Assembly: GCF_000716435.1 (NCBI RefSeq)
Contig: NZ_JNWO01000010.1
Coordinates: forward strand, 62,001 to 126,000
From: Streptomyces xylophagus
GTDB lineage: Bacteria; Actinomycetota; Actinomycetes; Streptomycetales; Streptomycetaceae
DNA: 64,000 nt
Direction: 5' to 3'
The notes beneath the pieces were generated by a model. That model worked only from the letters and a program-made list of their open reading frames with translations. It was not told the DNA's origin and ran no database searches. A program made the position numbers and the translations under genes. Below, one piece after another: positions 29,955-38,766 of the stretch; position 1 is the first letter of the stretch, and each line of letters starts with the position of its first letter.

Positions 29955-30667
29955 CCGCACTGCTAGAGGTCGAGGACCTCAGGGTCGCCTACGGCAAGAT
30001 CGAAGCCGTCAAGGGCATCTCCTTCAGCGTCGAAGCCGGCCAGATCGTCACCCTCATCGGCACCAACGGCGCCGGCAAGACGACCACCCTGCGCACCCTC
30101 TCAGGCCTGCTGCAGCCCGCCGGCGGCAAGATCACCTTCGACGGCAAGCCGCTGAAGAACGTCCCCGCACACAAGATCGTCTCCCTCGGGCTGGCCCACT
30201 CCCCCGAAGGCCGACACATCTTCCCCCGCCTCACCATCGCGGAGAACCTCCAACTCGGCGCCTTCCTCCGCAAGGACAAAGAAGGCATCGAAAAGGACAT
30301 CCAGCGCGCCTACGACCTCTTCCCGATCCTGGGAGAGCGCCAGAAGCAGGCGGCAGGCACCCTGTCCGGCGGTGAGCAGCAGATGCTGGCAATGGGCCGC
30401 GCGCTCATGTCCCAGCCGAAACTGCTGATGCTCGACGAGCCCTCCATGGGCCTCTCGCCGATCATGATGCAGAAGATCCTCGCGACGATCGTCGAACTGA
30501 AGGCATCAGGCACAACGATCCTGCTGGTCGAACAGAACGCCCAAGCAGCGCTCTCCCTCGCCGACCAGGGCCACGTCATGGAGGTCGGCAACATCGTCCT
30601 CTCCGGCACGGGCCAGGACCTGCTCCACGACGAGTCGGTACGGAAGGCGTACCTCGGCGAGGACTGA
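29951..30667 (+). CDS. livF: branched-chain amino acid ABC transporter ATPase LivF
   Basis: A 238-residue nucleotide-binding subunit: Walker A GTNGAGKTT near residue 37, LAHSPEGRHIFPRLTIAENL, signature TLSGGEQQMLAMGRALM, Walker B LLMLDEPSMGLSP and switch VEQNAQAAL. It pairs with LivG to power import. It starts at GTG 29951 within the livG stop. It ends the operon, and a very strong terminator follows 23 bp later. Confidence 0.94.
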
Positions 30668-30690
30668 GTCTTCGTCTTCCGGTTGCGTTT

Positions 30691-30740
30691 CTACGACGAG
30701 GCCCGCGCCCCCAGCTTCGGGGGCGCGGGCCTCGTCGTAG
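30691..30740. terminator. bidirectional terminator between livF and the ANTAR regulator
   Basis: A perfect 22-bp inverted repeat (arms 30691-30712 and 30719-30740, beginning CTACGACGAGGCCCGCG) has a 6-nt AGCTTC loop. It lies between two convergent genes and can terminate both. Confidence 0.92.
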
Positions 30741-30765
30741 TCGTACGTGCTGCCGTGGGTCGGTG

Positions 30766-31422
30766 TCAGCCCTTCGCGGACTTCTTCTCGTCCGCGTCCT
30801 GGATGACCGCCTCGGCGACCTGCTGCATGGACATCCGACGGTCCATCGACGTCTTCTGGATCCACCGGAACGCGGCCGGCTCGCTCAGCCCGTACTCGGT
30901 CTGGAGGATCGACTTCGCACGGTCGACCAGCTTGCGGGTCTCCAGCCGCAGCGTGAGGTCGGCGACCTCCTGCTCGAGCTGCTTCAACTCGGTGAAGCGC
31001 GAGACGGCCATCTCGATCGCCGGTACGACGTCACTCTTGCTGAACGGCTTCACGAGGTACGCCATCGCACCGGCGTCCCTGGCCCGCTCGACGAGGTCGC
31101 GCTGCGAGAAGGCGGTCAGCATCAGTACGGGCGCGATGCCCTCTTCGGCGATCTTCTCGGCGGCGGAGATACCGTCCAGCTTGGGCATCTTCACGTCGAG
31201 GATCACGAGGTCGGGCTTGTGCTCACGGGCCAGCTCGACGGCCTGCTCACCGTCACCGGCCTCACCGACGACGGTGTACCCCTCTTCTTCGAGCATCTCT
31301 TTGAGATCGAGCCGGATCAGGGCCTCGTCCTCGGCGATGACGACACGGGTCGTCAGCGGAGGCACGTGCGACTTGTCGTCGTCGGGCGCGTCTACGGGCT
31401 GGGGCGACTCGGGGGCGGTCAC
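30766..31422 (-). CDS. ANTAR-domain response regulator
   Basis: A 218-residue two-domain regulator. The receiver domain spans residues about 25-145 with acidic pocket EDE, phospho-acceptor Asp76 in VILDVKMP, T in MLTAFS and K in YLVKPF. A coiled-coil linker (ELKQLEQEVADLTLRLETR) leads to a C-terminal ANTAR domain (KLVDRAKSILQTEYGLSEPAAFRWIQKTSMDRRMSMQQVAEAVI). ANTAR proteins bind paired RNA hairpins and act as antiterminators. No cognate kinase or obvious target leader is adjacent. GTG 31422 follows GAGGAG; the open frame to 31521 is ignored. The ortholog in S. coelicolor lies in the same place. Confidence 0.9.
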   Translation of the reverse strand: MTAPESPQPVDAPDDDKSHVPPLTTRVVIAEDEALIRLDLKEMLEEEGYTVVGEAGDGEQAVELAREHKPDLVILDVKMPKLDGISAAEKIAEEGIAPVLMLTAFSQRDLVERARDAGAMAYLVKPFSKSDVVPAIEMAVSRFTELKQLEQEVADLTLRLETRKLVDRAKSILQTEYGLSEPAAFRWIQKTSMDRRMSMQQVAEAVIQDADEKKSAKG

Positions 31423-31454
31423 GGGGGCTCCTCGTTCAGGGCACGGGGGTAGTG

Positions 31455-31485
31455 CTGACAAGAGCCTACCTAGCTGCGGTAAGGT
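31455..31485 (+). promoter_or_regulatory. possible tRNA promoter
   Basis: CTGACA (31455-31460) and TAAGGT (31480-31485) are separated by 19 bp, 38 bp ahead of the tRNA. The -10 is good for Streptomyces, but the spacer is long. The same interval must also hold the divergent regulator promoter. Confidence 0.35.
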
Positions 31486-31523
31486 GGTGGCCCGAGGGGT
31501 TGGGCAACTCCTTCCTTTCAAAG

Positions 31524-31598
31524 GCCCCAGTACTCCAACCGGTTAGAGAGGCCGCTCTCAAACAGCGGACAGTGTGGGTTCGAATCCCACCTGGGGCA
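31524..31598 (+). tRNA. tRNA with CAA anticodon (leucine), short variable region
   Basis: A cloverleaf of 75 nt. The acceptor arms GCCCCAG and CTGGGGC pair perfectly with discriminator A; no CCA is encoded. The T arm GTGGG-TTCGAAT-CCCAC is perfect. The anticodon arm CCGCT-CTCAAAC-AGCGG places CAA at 31559-31561 (codon UUG, Leu). The D arm has only three good pairs (CTC/GAG), the variable region is just ACAGT, and two extra residues (GG, 31550-31551) stand between position 26 and the anticodon stem. Leucine tRNAs normally have a long variable arm, so identity and aminoacylation are uncertain. A terminator follows. Confidence 0.8.
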
Positions 31599-31630
31599 CT
31601 TTTCCTTCGAATCGAAGGTTGGCATCAGGA

Positions 31631-31666
31631 AGCGGATGTTCTCGTTCTAGTGAACATCCGCTTTTT
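31631..31666 (+). terminator. rho-independent terminator after the tRNA
   Basis: AGCGGATGTTC and GAACATCCGCT form a perfect 11-bp stem with a 10-nt loop, followed by TTTT. It is one of the few U-tailed terminators in this window. A smaller inverted repeat, CCTTCGAATCGAAGG, sits just upstream at 31604-31618. Confidence 0.88.
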
Positions 31667-31698
31667 GCTGCGCGCCATCGCGATCACTCTCACAGAGT

Positions 31699-32493
31699 GT
31701 GCACATGTTCTTTCATGGCACACAGGTGCGACAGCAGGCGCTGACACTATTGCGCGACGGCGCGAAGAACGCGGAAGTGGCGCGCCGGCTCAACGTCCCA
31801 CTCGGCACCATCGGCTACTGGAAGCACCTGGACCGCGCGAAACGCGGCGAGTGCCCGGGGAAGCACGACCCGAAGTGCCCGCGCTGCGACGGCCGAGACC
31901 TGGACCTTGCGGCGTACAGCTACCTACTCGGCCTCTACCTCGGCGACGGCCACATCAGTCAGTACTCGGCGCACCGCGTACCCAGCCTCATGATCACGTG
32001 CGACGAGTCATGGCCCGGACTGATGGACAGCTGCGAAGAAGCCATGCGCGCCGTCTTCCCCGACAACTCCGTCTGCCGCGTCCGCAAGGTCGGCTGCCGC
32101 AACGTGAAGGTCTACTCGAAGCACCTGCACTGCCTTTTCCCCCAACACGGCCCCGGCAAGAAACACGACCGCCGCATAGCCCTCGAACCCTGGCAGCAGG
32201 ACATCGTCGATGCCCACCCCTGGGAGTTCATCCGGGGTCTCATCCACTCCGACGGCTGCCGCATCACCAACTGGACGACTCGCATGGTCGCCGGTGAGCG
32301 CAAGCGCTACGAGTACCCGCGCTACTTCTTCACCAACAAGTCCGACGACATCCGGAAGCTCTTCACCGACACCCTCGACAAGGTCGGCGTCGGATGGACC
32401 ACGCTGGCCCGCGGCAGCGACCCGTTCAACATCTCCGTCGCCCGCAAAGCCTCAGTCGCCCTCATGGACACCCACGTAGGCCCCAAACACTGA
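31699..32493 (+). CDS. HTH protein with LAGLIDADG homing-endonuclease-like motifs
   Basis: A protein of up to 264 residues. An N-terminal helix-turn-helix (ALTLLRDGAKNAEVARRLNVPLGTIGYW) precedes a CPGKHDPKCPRCDG cysteine cluster that could bind zinc. Then come two LAGLIDADG-type dodecapeptides, YLLGLYLGDGHIS at about residues 75-87 and FIRGLIHSDGCRI at 176-188, each with the expected acidic residue, about 100 residues apart as in single-chain two-motif enzymes. The frame opens at GTG 31699; ATG 31705 is an alternative and no ribosome binding site is clear. It sits just downstream of the tRNA and its terminator. It may be an active nuclease or a domesticated DNA-binding protein. Confidence 0.75.
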   Translation: MHMFFHGTQVRQQALTLLRDGAKNAEVARRLNVPLGTIGYWKHLDRAKRGECPGKHDPKCPRCDGRDLDLAAYSYLLGLYLGDGHISQYSAHRVPSLMITCDESWPGLMDSCEEAMRAVFPDNSVCRVRKVGCRNVKVYSKHLHCLFPQHGPGKKHDRRIALEPWQQDIVDAHPWEFIRGLIHSDGCRITNWTTRMVAGERKRYEYPRYFFTNKSDDIRKLFTDTLDKVGVGWTTLARGSDPFNISVARKASVALMDTHVGPKH

Positions 32494-32600
32494 CCCCGCA
32501 ACATGACGCGTCACAACCCACCCCGCCCCCCTTTGTGACCTGCCCCAATTCCCCGCACGACCGTTGACCGGCGCAAACCCCACCCGCGATGTTCGGCCGC

Positions 32601-34529
32601 ATGACACCCCTGAACAGACGAGGTTTCGTCGCGGCAGCCGCCGGTGCCGCCGCGGCAGCCGTAGCCATGAGTCCGGAATCCGCCGCAGCCCTGAGTCATG
32701 AACAAAGTCCAACAGACATGGATGAACTGAATCTCTCAGACAAAGACGACTTCGCAGCTGCAGACAAGGGATTCATCGCCGCCCTGAACCCCGGCGTCGT
32801 CAAGAACGCGGCCGGAGCAGTCGTCTGGGACAACGACGCCTACGCCTTCCTCAAAGGCCCCGCCCCGAAGACCGCCAACGCCAGCCTCTGGCGCATGTCT
32901 CAACTCACCCGGAAACAGGGGCTGTTCAAGGTCACGGACCGGATCTACCAGGTCCGCGGGCTCGACCTCTCGAACATGACGATCGTCGAGGGCGACACCG
33001 GTGTCATCGTGATCGACCCCCTGATCTCCGCCGAAACCGCCGCCGCAGCCCTCGAGTTGTACCGCGACCACGTCGCCGACAAAGAGGTCACCGGCCTCAT
33101 CTACACGCACCCGCACGTCGACCACTACGGCGGCTGCCGAGGCGTCCTCCCGAACGGTGCCGGTGACGTGCCGATCATCGCGCCCGAGGGTTTCATGGAG
33201 CACGCCGTCTCCGAGAACGTATACGCGGGCACGGCGATGACCCGCCGTTCGATCTACATGTACGGCGCTCAACTCCCCAAGGGCCCCGCCGCGCACATCG
33301 GTTGTGGTCTCGGGCAGAACATCTCCACCGGGACCATCGGGCTTCTCGAACCCACCCAGTACGTGGCGGCGACCGGGCAACGCCTCACCGTCGACGGTGT
33401 CCTGATGGAGTTTCAGATGACGCCGGGGACGGAGGCGCCCGCCGAGATGAACTTCCTCCTCCCCGACCTCCGTGCCGTCTGCATGGCGGAGAACGCCACG
33501 CACACGATGCACAACATCATCACGCTGCGCGGCGCCCAGGTCCGGGACGCGAAGGAGTGGGCGGCGTATCTCACCGAGTCGGTCGAGCTCTACGACGGTC
33601 AGGTGGACGTCGCCTTCGCTTCGCACCACTGGCCGACGTGGGGGAACGACGAGATCGTCGCCCTGCTCGAGGCGCAGCGGGATCTGTACGCGTACATGCA
33701 TGACCAGACCCTGCGGATGCTCAACTCCGGTCTCACGGCGCGCGAAATCGCCGAGGAGTTCCAACTGCCGCCCGCGCTCGCCGAGGTGTGGGCGAACCGG
33801 GGTTATTACGGGTCGGTCAGCCATAACGTGAAGGGTATTTATCAGCGGTACATGGGCTGGTTCGACGCGAATCCGGCGCATCTTTGGGAGCATCCGCCGG
33901 TCGCCGAGGCGCAGCGGTATGTGAAAGCCCTGGGAGGCATGACCTCCGCCGTGTCAAAAGCCCAGGCATTCGTCCGCGAGGGCGATCTCCGTTTCGCCGC
34001 CACTCTTCTCAACCATTGCGTTTTCGCGGAGCCCGATCACGAAAGGGCCAAGCAACTCCTCGCCCAGGTCTACGAAAAGCTGGCTTACGCGACGGAGAAC
34101 GCGGTGTGGCGGAACTTCTATCTCACGGGTGCGATGGAGTTGCGGGAGGGAGTCAAGGCGCCTTCAACGACCAGCGACAGCACGGACGTGAAAGCGGCTC
34201 TCTCCGTCGATCAGCTCATCGATGCCATGTCGGTGCGGGTCGACGGTCCCAAGGCGTGGGATCTCGATCTCGCCCTCGACTGGTATCTGCCGGGGCAGGC
34301 GACGTACTGGCATCTGCGGTTGAGGCACGGGGTGTTGACGCGTACGTCGGGTGCCGTGCCCAACCCCTCCGCCGGGCTGACGCTCACCATGAACAAGGTG
34401 CAGTTGTTGCGGTTGCTGGCCGGGAAGGGGTTGGGGGCGATTCAGGTGTCCGGGGACGTCACGTTGCTCACCAGGTTGTTCTCGGTGATCGTGACGCCTG
34501 CGGCGGACTTCAACATCGTTACGCCGTAG
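32601..34529 (+). CDS. exported alkylsulfatase (SdsA1-like, metallo-beta-lactamase fold)
   Basis: A 642-residue enzyme hydrolysing alkyl sulfate esters such as dodecyl sulfate. A Tat-type start (NRRGFVAAAAGAAAAAVAMS) is followed by the catalytic metallo-beta-lactamase domain with THPHVDHYGG (His170, His172, Asp174, His175) and further ligand regions MAENATHTMHNI and ASHHWPTWGN. The central dimerisation helix domain contains VSHNVKGIYQRYMGWFDANPAHLWEHPP, and the C-terminal SCP2-like domain begins near SVDQLIDAMSVRVDGPKAWD. ATG 32589 is an alternative start. The gene end is 2 bp from the convergent pyk stop. It is probably not part of the conserved core. Confidence 0.9.
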   Translation: MTPLNRRGFVAAAAGAAAAAVAMSPESAAALSHEQSPTDMDELNLSDKDDFAAADKGFIAALNPGVVKNAAGAVVWDNDAYAFLKGPAPKTANASLWRMSQLTRKQGLFKVTDRIYQVRGLDLSNMTIVEGDTGVIVIDPLISAETAAAALELYRDHVADKEVTGLIYTHPHVDHYGGCRGVLPNGAGDVPIIAPEGFMEHAVSENVYAGTAMTRRSIYMYGAQLPKGPAAHIGCGLGQNISTGTIGLLEPTQYVAATGQRLTVDGVLMEFQMTPGTEAPAEMNFLLPDLRAVCMAENATHTMHNIITLRGAQVRDAKEWAAYLTESVELYDGQVDVAFASHHWPTWGNDEIVALLEAQRDLYAYMHDQTLRMLNSGLTAREIAEEFQLPPALAEVWANRGYYGSVSHNVKGIYQRYMGWFDANPAHLWEHPPVAEAQRYVKALGGMTSAVSKAQAFVREGDLRFAATLLNHCVFAEPDHERAKQLLAQVYEKLAYATENAVWRNFYLTGAMELREGVKAPSTTSDSTDVKAALSVDQLIDAMSVRVDGPKAWDLDLALDWYLPGQATYWHLRLRHGVLTRTSGAVPNPSAGLTLTMNKVQLLRLLAGKGLGAIQVSGDVTLLTRLFSVIVTPAADFNIVTP

Positions 34530-34531
34530 GA

Positions 34532-35968
34532 CTACTTGGGGCTGTCGTCCTCGCCGATGTGGTGGACGCGGACGAGGTTGGTCGCGCCGGCGACTCCGGG
34601 GGGTGAGCCGGCCGTGATGACGACGATGTCGCCCTTCTGGCAGCGGCCGTACTTGAGGAGGAGTTCGTCGACCTGGTCGACCATGGCGTCGGTGGAGTCG
34701 ACGTGGGGGCCGAGGAAGGTCTCCACGCCCCAGGTGAGGGTGAGTTGGGCGCGGGTGGCCGGTTCGGGGGTGAAGGCCATCACGGGGATGGGGGACCTGT
34801 AGCGGGACAGCCTTCGCACCGTGTCTCCAGACTGGGTGAAGGCCACCAGGTACTTCGCGCCGAGGAAGTCGCCCATCTCGGCGGCTGCTCGGGCCACCGC
34901 GCCGCCCTGGGTGCGGGGTTTGTTGCGTTCGGTCAGTGGGGGCAGGCCCTTGGCGAGGATGTCTTCTTCTGCCGCTTCGATGATGCGGGCCATGGTGGTG
35001 ACGGTCGCGATGGGGTACTTGCCGACGCTGGTCTCGCCGGAGAGCATCACGGCGTCCGTGCCGTCGATGACGGCGTTGGCCACATCGGAGGCTTCTGCCC
35101 TGGTCGGGCGGGAGTTCTCGATCATCGAGTCGAGCATCTGGGTGGCGACGATGACCGGTTTGGCGTTGCGCTTGGCGAGCTTGATGGCGCGCTTCTGGAC
35201 GATCGGGACCTGTTCGAGGGGCATTTCGACGCCGAGGTCGCCGCGGGCGACCATGATGCCGTCGAAGGCGGCGACGATGTCGTCGATGGCCTCGACCGCC
35301 TGGGGTTTTTCGACCTTGGCGATGACGGGGAGGCGGTGGCCTTCCTCGTCCATGATGCGGTGGACGCCGTCGATGTCCTTGCCGCTGCGGACGAAGGAGA
35401 GGGCGATGACGTCGAAGCCGGAGCGCAGGGCCCAGCGGAGGTCGGCCTCGTCCTTGTCGGAGAGGGCGGGGACGGAGACGGCGACTCCGGGGAGGTTGAG
35501 GCCCTTGTGGTCGGAGACCATGCCGCCTTCGACGACCTTGGTGTGGACGCGGGGGCCGTCGACGGAGGTGACTTCGAGGCAGACCTTGCCGTCGTCGACG
35601 AGGACGCGTTCGCCGGGGGTGACGTCGGTGGCGAGGCCGGCGTAGGTCGTTCCGCAGGACTGGCGGTCGCCTTCGGCGCCTTCTTCGACGGTGATGGTGA
35701 AGGTGTCTCCGCGTTCAAGGAGTACGGGGCCTTCGGTGAAGCGGCCGAGTCGGATCTTCGGGCCTTGAAGGTCGGCGAGCATTCCGACGTTGCGGCCTGT
35801 CTCTTCGGCGGCCTTTCGCACGCGCTGGTAGCGCTCCTCGTGTTCGGCGTGGGAGCCGTGGCTGAGGTTGAAGCGGGCTACGTCCATTCCGGCTTCGACC
35901 AGGGCTTTGATCTGGTCGTACGAGTCGGTGGCGGGGCCCAATGTACAGACGATTTTTGCTCGGCGCAT
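34532..35968 (-). CDS. pyk: pyruvate kinase
   Basis: A 478-residue glycolytic enzyme converting phosphoenolpyruvate and ADP to pyruvate and ATP. Start RRAKIVCTLGPATDSYDQI, then MDVARFNLSHGSHAEH, DLQGPKIRLG, the active-site signature VIAKVEKPQAVEAID and MVARGDLGVEMPLEQVPIVQKRAI, then VATQMLDSMIENSRPTRAEASDVANAVIDGTDAVMLSGETSVGKYP. Full-length with the C-terminal allosteric domain. The short leader has no strong ribosome binding site, so a near-leaderless transcript is possible. S. coelicolor has two pyruvate kinases; which paralogue this is cannot be settled beyond position. Confidence 0.96.
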   Translation of the reverse strand: MRRAKIVCTLGPATDSYDQIKALVEAGMDVARFNLSHGSHAEHEERYQRVRKAAEETGRNVGMLADLQGPKIRLGRFTEGPVLLERGDTFTITVEEGAEGDRQSCGTTYAGLATDVTPGERVLVDDGKVCLEVTSVDGPRVHTKVVEGGMVSDHKGLNLPGVAVSVPALSDKDEADLRWALRSGFDVIALSFVRSGKDIDGVHRIMDEEGHRLPVIAKVEKPQAVEAIDDIVAAFDGIMVARGDLGVEMPLEQVPIVQKRAIKLAKRNAKPVIVATQMLDSMIENSRPTRAEASDVANAVIDGTDAVMLSGETSVGKYPIATVTTMARIIEAAEEDILAKGLPPLTERNKPRTQGGAVARAAAEMGDFLGAKYLVAFTQSGDTVRRLSRYRSPIPVMAFTPEPATRAQLTLTWGVETFLGPHVDSTDAMVDQVDELLLKYGRCQKGDIVVITAGSPPGVAGATNLVRVHHIGEDDSPK

Positions 35969-36113
35969 GGTTTGAGCCTAGGCCTTACCGGTGGGTAGGG
36001 AATTGGCCGTGCATGACTACTCAACAACCTTTGGGTGAAGGGTTATTGACAAGGCTTGAATGTGCGGCGGGGTGCTCCAATGAGCGTTCGAATGGTCGCC
36101 ATTTGAACTCCGG

Positions 36114-36833
36114 TCACAGAATCGGGGGTGCCATGGTGAAGCGCGCGTTGACCTGGGCGTACACGTGTTGCCGTTGGGGTTCGAGGTCGAGGGGTGCGGC
36201 GGCGGTGTCCTCGGCGGCTGCGCCGGCGAAGGACATGGAGCGCATACGGCCCTGGGGTGCGCCGTAGGTCTGGGCGTTCTCGGCGCCGATGTCGGCGAGC
36301 TCCACGAGTGCGGCCAGGGTCGTGCCGAGTGCTTCGGCGTATTCGCGGGCGCGTTGGACGGCTTCGCGTACGGCTTGCTGGCGGGCCTGGCGGTGGACGG
36401 GTGAGTCGGGGCGCAGGGCCCACCAGGGGCCGTCGACGCGGGTGAGGTCGAGGTCGGCGAGGCGGGTGGTGAGTTCGCCGAGGGAGGTGAAGTCGGTGAG
36501 TTCGGCGGTGACGTTGACCCTGCCGTGGTAGCGGTGGACGCGTTCGCCGCGGCCGTGTTTGGTGAGTTCGGGGGTGATGGAGAAGCCGCCTGTCTCGAGG
36601 CGTTCGACGGCGTCGCCGTAGCTTTTGACCAGGTCGAGGACGGTGGCGTTGCGGCGGGTGAGGTCGTCGAGGGCGGTGCGGCGGTCGGTGCCGCGGGCGG
36701 CGACGGTGATGCCGATGCGGGCGATCTCGGGGTCGACTTCGAGGCGTGCTTCGCCGCGGACGGCGATGCGGGGGGCGTCGGGGGTGCCGTAGGGGAAGGG
36801 GGGTTGCGGGTCGTCCGTGCTGGGCGTGGTCAT
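36114..36833 (-). CDS. SIMPL domain-containing protein
   Basis: A 239-residue protein of the SIMPL/DUF541 family. The core begins RIAVRGEARLEVDPEIARIGITVAARGTDRRTALDDLTRRNATVLDLV, with SYGDAVERLETGGFSITPE and the C-terminal ARQQAVREAVQRAREYAEALGTTLAALVELAD. Family members form oligomeric shells and are mostly uncharacterised. There is no signal peptide here, unlike the exported Gram-negative BP26/YggE types. The ATG at 36833 is preferred over 36842. Divergent from the 5'-nucleotidase gene. Confidence 0.88.
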   Translation of the reverse strand: MTTPSTDDPQPPFPYGTPDAPRIAVRGEARLEVDPEIARIGITVAARGTDRRTALDDLTRRNATVLDLVKSYGDAVERLETGGFSITPELTKHGRGERVHRYHGRVNVTAELTDFTSLGELTTRLADLDLTRVDGPWWALRPDSPVHRQARQQAVREAVQRAREYAEALGTTLAALVELADIGAENAQTYGAPQGRMRSMSFAGAAAEDTAAAPLDLEPQRQHVYAQVNARFTMAPPIL

Positions 36834-36960
36834 ACGTCCCACTCTGTCAGGTGTGCCGCCTGGTGGTCATCAGATCGAAACCTGGGGGACCTGTCGCATC
36901 CAGTAAGAAGCAAGTAAGAATCTACGCGCGTTGTTGACCGTTTCCCGAGGAGATCCAGAC

Positions 36961-38766
36961 ATGCCCTTGAACCGCCGGAAGTTCCTGAAGAAGTCCGCCG
37001 TGACGGGCGCCGGGGTCGCGCTGGCCGGTGCGGCGGCGGCTCCGGCGGCGCAGGCCGCGGAGAAGAAGAAGCCGGGCAGGCCCGCGAAGCGGTACTCGCT
37101 GACCGTGATGGGCACGACGGACCTGCACGGGCATGTCTTCAACTGGGACTACTTCAAGGACGCGGAGTACGCGGACGCCAAGGGCAATGCCATGGGTCTG
37201 GCGCGGGTGTCCACGCTCGTGAACCAGATCCGTCAGGAGAAGGGGCGGCGGAACACGCTGCTGCTGGACGCGGGCGACACGATCCAGGGCACTCCGCTGA
37301 CGTACTACTTCGCGAAGGTGGATCCGATCACCGCGAAGGGTGGTCCGGTGCATCCGATGGCGCAGGCGATGAACGCGATCGGGTACGACGCGGCGGCGCT
37401 GGGCAACCACGAGTTCAACTACGGGATCGAGACGCTGCGGAAGTTCGAGGACCAGTGCCGTTTCCCGCTGCTCGGGGCGAACGCGCTGGACGCGAAGACG
37501 CTGAAGCCGGCGTTCCCGCCGTACTTCATCAAGAAGTTCCACGTGCCGGGCGCTCCGCCGGTGAAGGTGGCGGTGCTCGGGCTCACCAATCCGGGTATCG
37601 CGATCTGGGACAAGGCGTATGTGCAGGGGAAGTTGACGTTCCCGGGGCTCGAGGAGCAGGCGGCGAAGTGGGTGCCGAAGCTGCGGTCGATGGGGGCGGA
37701 TGTCGTCGTGGTGTCGGCGCATTCGGGGTCGTCGGGGACGTCGTCGTACGGTGATCAGCTGCCGTACGTGGAGAACTCGGCGGCGCTGGTCGCGCAGCAG
37801 GTGCCGGGTATCGACGCGATCCTCGTCGGCCACGCGCACGTGGAGATCCCGGAGTTGAAGGTCACGAACACGGCGACGGGCAAGACGGTCGTGCTGTCCG
37901 AACCGCTGTGCTACGCCGAGCGGTTGAGCGTGTTCGACTTCGAGTTGGTCTTCGAGAAGGGGCGTTGGACCGTCGAGTCGGTGGCGGCGTCGCTGCGGGA
38001 CGCGAAGACGGTCGCGGACGACCCGAAGATCACGCGCTTGCTGAAGGACGAGCACGCGCTGGTCGTGGAGTACGTCAACCAGGTCGTCGGTACGGCGACG
38101 GCGACGCTGACGACGGTCGACGCGCGGTACAAGGACGCCCCGATCATCGACCTGATCACCAAGGTTCAAGAAGACGTGGTGAAGGCGGCGTTGGCGGGGA
38201 CGTCGTATGCGTCGCTGCCGGTGATCGCGCAGGCGTCGCCGTTCTCGCGGACCTCGGAGATCCCGGCGGGCGAGGTGACGATCCGGGATCTGTCGGGGCT
38301 GTACGTGTACGACAACACGCTGGTCGCGAAGCTTCTGACGGGTGCTCAGGTGCGGGCGTATCTGGAGTACTCGGCGGAGTACTTCGTGCAGACGGCGGCG
38401 GACGCGGTCGTCGACACGGAGAAGCTGACGAACGCGAACGGCCGGCCGGACTACAACTACGACTACGTGTCCGGCTTCTCGTACGAGATCGACATCGCGC
38501 AGGCGGCCGGTTCGCGGATCAAGAACCTCACCTACAACGGCGCCGCGCTGGACGACGCGCAGCAGTTCGTGCTGGCGGTGAACAACTACCGGGCGAACGG
38601 CGGCGGTGCGTTCCCGCATGTGGCGTCGGCGACCGAGGTGTGGGCGGAGTCGACGGAGATCCGGACGCGGATCGCGGAGTGGGTGACCGCGAAGGGTGTG
38701 CTGGATCCGGCGGACTTCGCTTCGGTGGACTGGAAGTTGACGCGGAACGGGACGCCGGTGTTCTAG
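36961..38766 (+). CDS. exported 5'-nucleotidase/2',3'-cyclic nucleotide phosphodiesterase family protein
   Basis: A 601-residue metallophosphoesterase. Tat signal MPLNRRKFLKKS and a hydrophobic stretch to about residue 32 direct export. Calcineurin-like domain: GTTDLHGHVF (Asp54, His56), LLDAGDTIQG, ALGNHEFNYG, VVVVSAHSG and LVGHAHVE (metal ligands). The C-terminal 5'-nucleotidase substrate domain follows with TSEIPAGEVTIRDLSGLYVYDNTL and NYRANGGGAFP. It dephosphorylates extracellular nucleotides. GAGGAG precedes the ATG. Two copies of AGTAAGAA lie at 36903-36921 upstream. It overlaps the convergent SGNH gene by 4 bp. Confidence 0.92.
   Translation: MPLNRRKFLKKSAVTGAGVALAGAAAAPAAQAAEKKKPGRPAKRYSLTVMGTTDLHGHVFNWDYFKDAEYADAKGNAMGLARVSTLVNQIRQEKGRRNTLLLDAGDTIQGTPLTYYFAKVDPITAKGGPVHPMAQAMNAIGYDAAALGNHEFNYGIETLRKFEDQCRFPLLGANALDAKTLKPAFPPYFIKKFHVPGAPPVKVAVLGLTNPGIAIWDKAYVQGKLTFPGLEEQAAKWVPKLRSMGADVVVVSAHSGSSGTSSYGDQLPYVENSAALVAQQVPGIDAILVGHAHVEIPELKVTNTATGKTVVLSEPLCYAERLSVFDFELVFEKGRWTVESVAASLRDAKTVADDPKITRLLKDEHALVVEYVNQVVGTATATLTTVDARYKDAPIIDLITKVQEDVVKAALAGTSYASLPVIAQASPFSRTSEIPAGEVTIRDLSGLYVYDNTLVAKLLTGAQVRAYLEYSAEYFVQTAADAVVDTEKLTNANGRPDYNYDYVSGFSYEIDIAQAAGSRIKNLTYNGAALDDAQQFVLAVNNYRANGGGAFPHVASATEVWAESTEIRTRIAEWVTAKGVLDPADFASVDWKLTRNGTPVF

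Noticed and set aside
31524..31720. Integrated element with a duplicated tRNA 3' end (attL/attR)
   Set aside because: No second copy of the T-arm/acceptor 3' sequence and no integrase gene were seen within the window.
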